Below, one piece after another: positions 14,993-22,800 of a stretch of DNA of 35,204 nt. Source of the stretch: a virus; the IMG/VR virus record IMGVR_UViG_3300006752_000091, positions 1-35,204 of that record; one strand, given 5' to 3'. Positions within the stretch are counted from its first letter, which is position 1. Every line of letters starts with the position of its first letter. The notes under the pieces are model-generated. The model ran no database searches. It worked only from the letters and a program-made list of their open reading frames with translations, and was not told the DNA's origin. The translations under genes and the position numbers were made by a program.

Positions 14993-16689
14993 TGAGTTTT
15001 TTAGATTATGGCATTGAAGTAAAAAAGATAAATGGACAAGTTAAAACTAAGTGTCCAAAATGCTCACACGAAAGAAAAAAGAAATCAGACCCCTGTTTAT
15101 CCGTAAACATAGACGAAGGCATATGGAATTGTCATAATTGTGGATGGCATGGTGGTTTAAAAATTAATAATAATTTTATGAAAGAAATAGTATATAAAGT
15201 TCCAACCAATACTAATGATTCTTATAATTATACAGATAAATTTTTAAATTGGTTTGCCAGTAGAGGTATCACAAAACAAACACTTATAAGCAACAGGGTC
15301 GCTGAAGGTTTAGAATATATGCCACAGGTGAATAAAGAAGTTACAACTATACAGTTTAAATACTATAGAGATAGTTCTTTAGTAAATATTAAATACAGAG
15401 ATGGTGCTAAAAACTTTAAACTAGTAAAAGATGCTGAAAGAATTATGTATGGCTTAGATGATTTAATTGGCAAAAAAGAAGCTATAATAGTCGAAGGAGA
15501 AATGGATAAATTAGCATTATACGAAGCAGGTTATAAAAACTGCGTATCTGTTCCTAATGGTGCTAGTAATTTAAAAATGGATTACCTTAAAGATTTTCCA
15601 GAAAATATAGAAAAAATATATATAGCAGTTGATAATGATGAGCCAGGTTTAAAGCTACAAGAAGAATTGTCAAGAAGACTAGGCAGAGATATTTGTTATA
15701 GAGTAAGCTATCCTAACGATTGTAAAGACATTAATGATGTCTTAGTCAAAAACAACATTGATGTTGTAAAAGAATGTATAGTTAAATCACAGCCATATCC
15801 GTTAGAAGGTGTTTTAAGTGTTAAAGAATTTGACATAGATATAGACTCTTTGTACGAAACAGGATTACAAAGAGGTAAACTAATTGGTCATAGCAAGTTT
15901 GATAAATTATTTAGCTTTGCGTCTTCACAATTAACTGTAGTTACAGGTATACCAACACATGGTAAAAGTAATTTTTTAGAACACTTGTGTATGAAACTAG
16001 CTACACAGCATGATTGGAAGTTTGGCGTGTTTAGTCCTGAACATTATCCTATGCAGTTGCACTTTTCTGTTTTAGCTGAAAAGCTGATTGGTAAGTCATT
16101 TCGCAAAGAAACTAAATTTAACAGAATGAGTAAACATGAGCTTGGTACAGCAAAAGACTTTATATCAAGACACTTTTATTGGATAAGACCAGATAGCGAT
16201 GTTTACACCATAGATGCTATTTTAAACGCAGCTAAAGGATTAATTAGACGATATGGTATAAACGCCCTAGTTATAGACCCATATAATAAAATAGATGCTA
16301 ATTTAGGTTCTGATAGCGAAACTAATTTCATTAATAAGTTTCTTACTAAGCTAACAATATTTAAACAAAAATATGACATACATATATTTCTTGTAGCACA
16401 TCCACGCAAAATGGCTAAACAAGATAACAAACTATATGAAGTGCCAACATTATATGACATTGCAGGTAGTGCTAATTTTTACAATCAAGTAGATAATGGT
16501 TTATCAATATATAGAGATTTTGAAAACAGTACAACAAAAGTTTTTGTACAAAAAGTTAAGTTTAGACACATAGGTGAATTAGGAGAAGCAGAGTTTAAGT
16601 ATAACATACAGAATGGTAGGTACATTGAGATTGGTGAACATGAAAATAATAATTCATATTTAAAATTAGAGCAACAATCGCTTATATAA
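14992..16689 (+). CDS. Bifunctional primase-helicase (T7 gp4/Twinkle-like)
   Basis: 565 aa, normal for this family. Order: zinc finger with Cys21, Cys24, Cys47, Cys50 ('KCPKCSHERKK', 'WNCHNCGWHG'); Toprim domain with the acidic motif 'VEGEMD' (167-172) and 'DNDEPG' (214-219); RecA-like helicase with Walker A 'GIPTHGKSN' (319-327), 'FSPEHYP' (348-353), Walker B 'ALVIDPYN' (425-432) and 'LVAHPRK' (467-473). It unwinds the fork 5'-3' and makes RNA primers. No polymerase gene is in the window, so that must be host-derived or encoded outside. Confidence 0.9.
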   Translation: MSFLDYGIEVKKINGQVKTKCPKCSHERKKKSDPCLSVNIDEGIWNCHNCGWHGGLKINNNFMKEIVYKVPTNTNDSYNYTDKFLNWFASRGITKQTLISNRVAEGLEYMPQVNKEVTTIQFKYYRDSSLVNIKYRDGAKNFKLVKDAERIMYGLDDLIGKKEAIIVEGEMDKLALYEAGYKNCVSVPNGASNLKMDYLKDFPENIEKIYIAVDNDEPGLKLQEELSRRLGRDICYRVSYPNDCKDINDVLVKNNIDVVKECIVKSQPYPLEGVLSVKEFDIDIDSLYETGLQRGKLIGHSKFDKLFSFASSQLTVVTGIPTHGKSNFLEHLCMKLATQHDWKFGVFSPEHYPMQLHFSVLAEKLIGKSFRKETKFNRMSKHELGTAKDFISRHFYWIRPDSDVYTIDAILNAAKGLIRRYGINALVIDPYNKIDANLGSDSETNFINKFLTKLTIFKQKYDIHIFLVAHPRKMAKQDNKLYEVPTLYDIAGSANFYNQVDNGLSIYRDFENSTTKVFVQKVKFRHIGELGEAEFKYNIQNGRYIEIGEHENNNSYLKLEQQSLI

Positions 16690-16723
16690 TTTGTTTTTAT
16701 GAAAAACTTTTTGTTACATTGTA
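16690..16723 (+). promoter_or_regulatory. Second early promoter (TTTG-N21-TACATTG)
   Basis: TTTG (16690-16693), 21 bases, TACATTGTA (16715-16723). Elements and spacing are identical to the promoter at 11620-11653. The last G of the -7 box is only 4 bases before the ATG at 16725, so the mRNA probably starts at or next to the start codon (leaderless). Confidence 0.68.
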
Positions 16724-16724
16724 T

Positions 16725-16907
16725 ATGATTTATATTCCAATAATAGCTATAGCTACCTCAATGTTGGCAGGTTTATTAATAGGTTCTGCAATAGTTTTAT
16801 ATAGAACTAGAAAAGAAATTGAAATACTTGAAAAAGAATTAAATTATTTTAGAACTGAATATTTTAATTTTTTAAAACAATTTCAAGATAAATATCCAGA
16901 TAGATAA
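16725..16907 (+). CDS. Small membrane protein with coiled coil, 60 aa
   Basis: ATG at 16725; an upstream TTG (16719) is part of the promoter. One N-terminal transmembrane segment ('IPIIAIATSMLAGLLIGSAI', ~4-25) is followed by a basic stop-transfer (RTRK) and a coiled coil to the end. The expected topology is N-out/C-in or a small anchored cytoplasmic coil. First gene of the second early transcription unit; function unknown, possibly host-membrane targeting. Confidence 0.6.
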   Translation: MIYIPIIAIATSMLAGLLIGSAIVLYRTRKEIEILEKELNYFRTEYFNFLKQFQDKYPDR

Positions 16908-16910
16908 TTT

Positions 16911-17156
16911 ATGCCAAAACCAATATACAGAGTATTAGTAAAGTTCGAGTATAGAAACTCGAAAACTAGCAGTTACATAAAAGCTAAAATAAAAACTGGT
17001 TATATTGATACCTTTGCTTTGTCAGAAAATAAAGAAGAAATACTTGAACATATTAAGCAAAAAGTTTTAAAGCAAATTGGCAAGAAAGAAAATGAAGTTG
17101 ATATTAAAATTAAAGATTACATTATAGAAGGTCAATATGGATTTACAAACTACTAA
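16911..17156 (+). CDS. Hypothetical protein, 81 aa
   Basis: Basic protein with 'YRVLVKFEYRNSKTSSYIKA', 'GYIDTFALSENKEEILEHIK' and 'VDIKIKDYIIEGQYGFTNY', likely a small alpha/beta fold. Starts 3 bases after the previous stop in the second early unit. No family recognised. Confidence 0.52.
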   Translation: MPKPIYRVLVKFEYRNSKTSSYIKAKIKTGYIDTFALSENKEEILEHIKQKVLKQIGKKENEVDIKIKDYIIEGQYGFTNY

Positions 17157-17173
17157 ACATAACAAACATTATA

Positions 17174-17674
17174 ATGGCAAGTAGTAATATTAATATGTTA
17201 AAGATAACTGGAAACAATTTACATTCTGATGAATGTTACACTCCTATTGAGGCTGTTTTACCTTTGTTACCATATTTAGATAAGACTTTGACCTATTATG
17301 ACTGCACAAGTAATATTAGCTCTAATATTGTTGATTTTTTAATTAGTAATGGATTTTATTGTATCGCTAGTAAAGGAAAAGATTTTTTACTAGATGATAT
17401 ACCAAGTGAAGTTGATGTTGTTTTAACTAATCCACCATACTCAAAAAAAGATAACTTTATTCAAAGATGCTATAACATAAACAAACCTTTTGCATTACTA
17501 TTACCAGTCTCTTCAATACAAGGGAAAAAGAGGGGTGAGTTATTTGATATGTATGGAATAGAGTTATTAGTATTAAACAAAAGAATTGACTTTACTGGTA
17601 AGGGCTCTCCCCATTTTGGAGTGGCTTGGTTTTGTAATAATTTATTACCAAAAAAATTAATATTTGTCAAATGA
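17174..17674 (+). CDS. DNA adenine methyltransferase-like protein
   Basis: 166 aa. 'VDVVLTNPPYSKKDNFIQRC' (~80-98) carries the NPPY catalytic motif (motif IV) of N6-adenine methyltransferases, followed by 'KPFALLLPVSSIQGKKRG'. The N-terminal 'SDECYTPIEAVLPLLPYL' is typical of the small phage versions. The SAM-binding FxGxG motif is not obvious ('YYDCTSNISSNIVDF' in its place), so SAM use is uncertain. It may methylate phage DNA to escape restriction, or be a diverged non-catalytic relative. Its stop overlaps the next ATG by 4 bases (ATGA). Confidence 0.65.
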   Translation: MASSNINMLKITGNNLHSDECYTPIEAVLPLLPYLDKTLTYYDCTSNISSNIVDFLISNGFYCIASKGKDFLLDDIPSEVDVVLTNPPYSKKDNFIQRCYNINKPFALLLPVSSIQGKKRGELFDMYGIELLVLNKRIDFTGKGSPHFGVAWFCNNLLPKKLIFVK

Positions 17675-18075
17675 AAAAAAGTAAATACTACTACGACTAC
17701 ACAAGGAATAGAGACGATAAACTAAAAATTATACATGATATGATAAACCCAAAGATGAAAATGTCAAAAGAGGAGCTAGGATTGGTTTCCAAAGACAGAA
17801 AAGAAAAGCCTGTATATACAGGCGTACTCAAATACTTTCCAGACGCAATACTTGAAGTTGCTAGATGCAGCTTTGTAGGTCAAGAACAACACAATCCTGA
17901 TAAACCTTTGCACTGGGATAGAAGTAAAAGTGGTGATGAGCTAGATGCCTTGTCAAGACACTTATTAGATGCAGGTACAATAGACACAGATGGTGTAAGA
18001 CATTCTGCAAAAGTAGCATGGAGAGCTTTAGCTAATTTACAAAAAGAAATAGAAAATGAAAAAGAGAACAAGTAA
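17671..18075 (+). CDS. DUF5664 (dATP/dGTP diphosphohydrolase N-terminal-domain) family protein
   Basis: 134 aa. The motif chain 'KPVYTGVLKYFPDAILEVAR' (~49-68), 'GQEQHNPDKPLHWDRSKSGD' (~73-92), 'DALSRHLLDAGTIDTDG' (~95-111) and 'HSAKVAWRALANLQ' is diagnostic of DUF5664, related to all-alpha NTP pyrophosphohydrolases (MazG-like). The conserved His/Asp/Glu residues could bind Mg-dNTP. In phages such enzymes adjust dNTP pools or deplete signalling nucleotides. Overlaps both neighbours by short stretches. Confidence 0.78.
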   Translation: MKKSKYYYDYTRNRDDKLKIIHDMINPKMKMSKEELGLVSKDRKEKPVYTGVLKYFPDAILEVARCSFVGQEQHNPDKPLHWDRSKSGDELDALSRHLLDAGTIDTDGVRHSAKVAWRALANLQKEIENEKENK

Positions 18076-18250
18076 TTTACTAGAAAAGGCACACTCATTG
18101 GTTGTCTCTGTAACAGGAACAGATATTTCTAAAACAAAAAGACAAGAGGTAATGAAAGATGTCAGAGCTATATATCGCAAAATAAAAGATATAGAGCCAA
18201 AGATTTATGAGACATTAAATAATGATGATAATCATAAAACTACAAGATAA
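18056..18250 (+). CDS. Hypothetical protein, 64 aa
   Basis: Helical, basic protein ('NLLEKAHSLVVSVTGTDISK', 'EVMKDVRAIYRKIKDIEPKI'). It overlaps the DUF5664 gene by 20 bases and ends with TAATG shared with the next mini-gene. Part of an overlapping chain; function unknown. Confidence 0.5.
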   Translation: MKKRTSNLLEKAHSLVVSVTGTDISKTKRQEVMKDVRAIYRKIKDIEPKIYETLNNDDNHKTTR

Positions 18251-18336
18251 TGATTAGATTTATACTTAAATTGCTTGGTGTAAAATTCAACAATTTAGAA
18301 AAAAACATAGAAGAATATGAAAAGAAACAAAAATGA
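18250..18336 (+). CDS. Mini-protein, 28 aa
   Basis: ATG at 18250 inside TAATG with the preceding stop; stop TGA 18334-18336. The sequence is a hydrophobic/amphipathic N-terminus (MIRFILKLLGVKF) then a charged coil (NNLEKNIEEYEKKQK). It overlaps the following gene by 20 bases. It fills a gap otherwise unexplained in a tightly packed operon, which is the main support. Confidence 0.42.
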   Translation: MIRFILKLLGVKFNNLEKNIEEYEKKQK

Positions 18337-18526
18337 ATCTTTTGAAGATTACAAGGAAAGAAGAAGACAGGCTAATAAAGAATTGAAACAAAAACGTAAA
18401 GGCTTAAATGTTTTTCCTGGTGATTGGGGGACTTATCGTAAAGATATAGATGGCGAGGTAGAATCTAGGATGAAACATATACTAGATAAAATAAAAGATA
18501 AGTACAAAAATGAAAAAGGAGAGTAA
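18317..18526 (+). CDS. Hypothetical basic protein, 69 aa
   Basis: Strongly charged ('ESFEDYKERRRQANKELKQK' near the N-terminus, 'MKHILDKIKDKYKNEKGE' at the end) with a central 'GLNVFPGDWGTYRKDIDGE'. Likely helical ends around a short loop. Overlaps neighbours on both sides by 17-20 bases. Function unknown. Confidence 0.5.
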   Translation: MKRNKNESFEDYKERRRQANKELKQKRKGLNVFPGDWGTYRKDIDGEVESRMKHILDKIKDKYKNEKGE

Positions 18527-18677
18527 CATAAAGGAATGTCCACAATGTGAAAAGCCTTTAAAGGGTTGTGCCTGTAGTCATAGAAAAGCTAGTGATGGTA
18601 AGCTAGTGCATGAAAAGTGTTTACAGAAGTATAATTATATTTTAAAAATTAATAAAGATTTAGAAAATGGCAAATGA
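18510..18677 (+). CDS. Zinc-finger mini-protein, 55 aa
   Basis: ATG at 18510 overlaps the preceding gene by 17 bases; the TGA at 18675-18677 overlaps the next start by 11. It contains 'KECPQCEKPLKGCACSHRKA' (CxxC...CxC) and 'SDGKLVHEKCLQKY' with a further His/Cys, which together can bind one zinc. The 'ASDGkLVHekC' signature recurs in small Bacteroidota phage proteins. A DNA- or RNA-binding role is possible but unproven. Confidence 0.6.
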   Translation: MKKESNIKECPQCEKPLKGCACSHRKASDGKLVHEKCLQKYNYILKINKDLENGK

Positions 18678-18909
18678 AATTATAAATGATGGCAAGTATA
18701 GGGTTATGGTAGACTTAAATGTTGTTGGTAACGCTAATGGTCAGCTATATGTAAGAAATGATTTAAAAGATACTATAGATGAAATAGAATCAGAAAGCAA
18801 CGTAAGAGTAGTTGGAATCGTTTATGATGGCACATACAATCTTGAAATATTAACGCAACCTATACAAGACTTAGATAAAATAGTAGAAGAGGTTACTAAA
18901 AATGATTAA
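18667..18909 (+). CDS. Hypothetical protein, 80 aa
   Basis: Probably beta-rich: 'YRVMVDLNVVGNANGQLYVR', 'VRVVGIVYDGTYNLEILTQP', acidic helix at the end. It lies between the zinc-finger mini-protein (11-base overlap) and RusA (8-base overlap). No family recognised. Confidence 0.5.
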   Translation: MANEIINDGKYRVMVDLNVVGNANGQLYVRNDLKDTIDEIESESNVRVVGIVYDGTYNLEILTQPIQDLDKIVEEVTKND

Positions 18910-19282
18910 GTACCCTTATCCAGGAATGGCAAAGCCTAGAATGACTAGAGCTGATTCTTGGAAGAAAAGACCAATAGTATTAAAGTATTGGGAATATAAA
19001 GACCATATAAAAGATTGGGCTTGGGATAATAACTTTAAGTTAGGTAACGAAATATATTGCGTGTTTCACATCCCAATGCCTAAGTCTTGGAGCAACGCTA
19101 AGAAAGCACAAATGGTTTTTTCTGACCACCAACAGCGACCAGACATAGATAATCTCTTAAAAGGTCTTATGGATGCCTTATTAGAGGAGGATTCACATAT
19201 ACACACAGTATACGCTAGAAAAATTTGGAGTAATGAAGGTTGTATAGAGTTTTATAAGCTAACTAACCTTCTTCTTTCTTAA
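18902..19282 (+). CDS. rusA: RusA-family Holliday junction resolvase
   Basis: 126 aa, the usual RusA size. 'GMAKPRMTRADSWKKRPIVL' (~8-27) is the N-terminal motif, and 'RPDIDNLLKGLMDALLEEDS' (~79-98) carries the conserved Asp residues that bind Mg and cut four-way junctions. It resolves recombination or replication intermediates before packaging. Last gene of the early operon; its final 20 bases overlap the convergent gene on the other strand. Confidence 0.85.
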   Translation: MIKYPYPGMAKPRMTRADSWKKRPIVLKYWEYKDHIKDWAWDNNFKLGNEIYCVFHIPMPKSWSNAKKAQMVFSDHQQRPDIDNLLKGLMDALLEEDSHIHTVYARKIWSNEGCIEFYKLTNLLLS

Positions 19283-19586
19283 TATTATAATCCTTTTCGG
19301 TTTTATATCTTTGCTTGTAGATAATGTTTCGACATTGCTTTTCAGTTAAGTCGTGCCTTACTGATATATCAATAAAAGTATGACCTACATGACCTTCATT
19401 TTCTACGATAAATTTATCATAATCTCTAAACATCATATAGTTTCGTAAAGACTTAGGAGCAATTATACCATTTTCTATTAAATGATATACTAAATCTTTA
19501 ACTGTAAAATCTTCTCCCCACCTTAATATAGACTCTTGTCTAACAATGTCGAGAAACTCCTCTACAATCTCTTTTCGGTTTGGCAT
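19263..19586 (-). CDS. Hypothetical protein, 107 aa
   Basis: Helical protein with 'EIVEEFLDIVRQESILRWGE', 'FTVKDLVYHLIENGIIAPKS' and 'LTEKQCRNIIYKQRYKTEKD', the last resembling an HTH. Last gene of the tail operon, directly after the Cys-rich gene, and converging on RusA with a 20-base overlap and no visible terminator between them. A DNA-binding regulatory role is possible; unproven. Confidence 0.5.
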   Translation of the reverse strand: MPNRKEIVEEFLDIVRQESILRWGEDFTVKDLVYHLIENGIIAPKSLRNYMMFRDYDKFIVENEGHVGHTFIDISVRHDLTEKQCRNIIYKQRYKTEKDYNIKKEEG

Positions 19587-19826
19587 TTATTTCCAATAGT
19601 TTTGTGGACATTTAATAAAATCTTCGTCAATTCTATTTTTAGTCTGTAGCAAACATCCACAATCGCCACATCTTTCTAAAGACTCTATTCCAAGTGGTTT
19701 TTGATATACACCACACTTGTTGCTTCTGCAAATAGATAATCTTTTTTCAAACTTTTTTTGTGTTGCAAACTTAACACCTTTACCAATGATAAGCTGCCAA
19801 AATAATTTTCTTAAATCTTTAAACAT
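19587..19826 (-). CDS. Cys-rich zinc-ribbon protein, 79 aa
   Basis: An N-terminal helix (MFKDLRKLFWQLI) precedes 'RLSICRSNKCGVY', 'ERCGDCGCLLQTKNR' and 'DFIKCPQNYW'. The Cys spacing (CxxxxC ... CxxCxC ... C) gives a zinc ribbon like those of small proteins found next to tape measure genes in flavobacterial phages. A tail-assembly role is inferred from position only. Confidence 0.6.
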   Translation of the reverse strand: MFKDLRKLFWQLIIGKGVKFATQKKFEKRLSICRSNKCGVYQKPLGIESLERCGDCGCLLQTKNRIDEDFIKCPQNYWK

Positions 19827-19830
19827 AAAA

Positions 19831-19838
19831 CAAATATA
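19831..19838 (-). promoter_or_regulatory. Isolated -7-like box before Cys-rich gene
   Basis: TATATTTG, a perfect Bacteroidota -7 box, lies 4 bases before the ATG at 19826. At 21-base spacing upstream there is neither TTTG nor TTCCAT (the hexamer is AAGTAC), so promoter activity is doubtful. Confidence 0.25.
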
Positions 19839-19849
19839 AAATATTATTA

Positions 19850-22800
19850 TTAAAAAATTGTACTTAAACTTTCTTGTACTTCAACATTAAATTGTGAATT
19901 AGTTATTTCTGCTTCACTTACAATTACTTTTTGTGTGTTGATAGCATTAGCTAGAGCTTGTGTCATTTCCCTTTGAGTTATCATACCCTGAATATCTCTT
20001 GTGGCAGCTATTGTAGATGCTGTCAAACCACCTTGCTCAAACTTTTTACCACCACCAGCAACATTCATTGCACTTAAAACAGGTTTAAACATAGCTGTAG
20101 ACCTTCTATTAATTACAGCCTCTCCACCTTCTAGCTCTGCAACAGTACCTCCTACAGCAAACTTAACACCACCTTGTGCGTGTCTAGCACCATGAACCAT
20201 GCCACCTGTACCAAACTTCTCTATACCACTAGGAACTATACCACCTTGTTCTCCAACGAACTTTTGTGAAGCTATACCAGCAATTTGTGCAGCAACAAAA
20301 GCAGACATAATAGGAGCAGCACCAATAGCAGCTAAACCAGTTTCACTAGCAACAGCAACAACAGCAGCATAGCCATCCAGTGTTGCCTGAATAATACTGT
20401 TTATTTTATCAGCTTGAAACTGCTTTCTTTTTATAGCCATTAGCTTATCCTCTTTCTGATTTTCTAGCTCAATCTCTCTATTGTCAAAAGCTCTTTTCAT
20501 AGCCTCTGTGTCTTGACCTCTAGCTTCAGCTAACTCTACATCTCTTTCAAACTCTAAAGCTCTTTGTGCAGATTCCCTGTCAAACTCTTCTTGTAACTTT
20601 TGTTTTTGTAGTTCTGCTCTGTTGTTAAAAAAGTCTAAAGCAAGTGAAGATAGCTTACCATACATCTCTGCTACTTTAGCTACTCTTTCATCTCTAATTC
20701 TTTCCTGTTCTGCTTCTGCTTCTTTAGTTGCATCCATATCAGCTTTTTCTTGCTGTGCTTTGTTTATTGAACCAGCTTTAAATGCTTCTTCATTTAACTT
20801 TATTTCTTTAGCTAATTCATCATCTATTGCTGCAATTCTGTTTGCTGAATTTTTAAAGAACCCATGAAGAGTTTTTTCTTGTTCTTCAAATACAATAGCA
20901 CTTTTTTCTCTTTCATTTTCTGCTAGTGCTATCTTATCTTCAACATCAAGTTGTCGTATTTTTTTGGTTGTCTCTTTTTTTACCTCTTCTGATAAAGAAG
21001 TATTGTTTGCAAACTTTTCTCCTTCTTCATCTAACATTGATTGTAAGGCATCACCCCTTTCGTCATAATAGCTTTTATCAATATCAATTAATTTTTGATA
21101 CTCTTCATTACTTAAATTCTTTAGAGAATCAAACTTGTTTCTGTTTTTCTTGATAAATTCTGCAATAGATTTTTCATCTCCTGTAGCTAAAATCTTTTGT
21201 GCATCAGTTACATCTTTTAAGTTTGCAAGTATACCATCTTTTTCTGTTTTAAGTTTTTTAAGTTGCAACTCCTCTGCTGCCTTTACTTTTGCTATTTCAT
21301 TTTCATCAAGACTAACTACATTTTCAGCTCTTAACTTTATTAGGTCTTTAAACCTGTCTTTAGTTTTTCTTAAATTACCAGCATCAAATATTGTTCCTTT
21401 AGGGTCGCTAACCTCACCTTTTAATGCAGCGTTAAGTTGTGTTACATACTTTTTAAGCTCTTGTAAATTTATACCCAGCTTTGCAGTTGAAACAGAAGAG
21501 TCTTCTGCTCTTGCTATTAAAGCATCACCCATTTTCCCCTCTAATTCAGTTATTTCTTCTTTTACTTTTGCTTTTTGCTCTACAGTTCCTTTATCAGAAA
21601 TAGATAACAATCTTCTGTAATCAACTATTCGGTCTACAGCTAATATTTCTGCTTTTTGTTCTTCTATAAGTTCTAGCTGTTTACCCCTCTTTTGTTTTCT
21701 AAATTCTTCTAAATCCTCTAAATAGCCTTCTCTTAAACTAAACCTATAAGATTTTTCATCTCTTAATGCTAATGCGTTAAAGACTTCACTTTCTTCCTGT
21801 TTCTCTTTTAAAAGATTTTTCTCAAACTTTACAGAATCATTAAGTAGTTTTTCTTGTTGTTCAAATAACTCTTTATTTTTTTGTATTGCTCTATCAATTC
21901 TTTCTATTTGTAAATTGTACCTTTTGAATAAAGTATCTGTAGACTTCAGCTCTTTTTCATCTATCTTCTTTAATAGCTCTAACTTTTCTTTTCTAAGGTC
22001 TAAATCTTTTTCAGCAGTTTCTTCAGATAATTCATCTATTTCCTTTTGTGCAGCAGCTATAGCTAGTCTTTCAGCTCTAGTGCCATTAACTAAGGTCATG
22101 ATTTTAAAAAGCTGCTCGTTACTTGCAACTTCTAAGTCTATATCACCAATAAGGTCTGGATATTCTTGCTTCATTTTTCTTAACAAGTCTAGCCTTTCTT
22201 GACTATTCTCGTTAAGTAACTGTGCTTTTTCTATGTCCTCACCAAAAGACCTGTTTAGTCTTTCTTGGTTTCTAACAACTTCTTGTGTAGCTTCACTAAC
22301 TTGTGTAAACATGGTGTACAAAGCACCAGCAGCAATAACTAAAGCACCTATACCTGTAGAAGCTATAGCAGCTTTTAGAGTGTGCATAGACATAGAAAGA
22401 GTTAGTGTGCCATTTCTTGCAGCAGCTAAACTACCTCTAAGTGATATTAAAGCCTGACTCCACTTACCACTTGACTTTGCCATTACAAGCGTTCTAGCTT
22501 TAGCAATTAAAAGACCTGCTGAATATAGTGCTATAGAGTTTACTAGCGTATCTACAACAAACCTTATTGTTTTTAAAGCAGCATCGTTTTTTGATAAGTT
22601 TTGTAAAAACTGTGTCAAAGAATCTACTGCGTTTCTTAAACTACCACTAAAGACCTCTCCTATAGCCACACCTAATCCTTCACTAGCTGATTTTAATAAT
22701 GTAAAGTCTCCTTCTAAAGTGTCAAGTCTAATCGCTGCCATTCTTGAAACAGCACCCTCTGCATTATTTAAAATATCTAATTGCTCTTCTAGTCCGTCAA

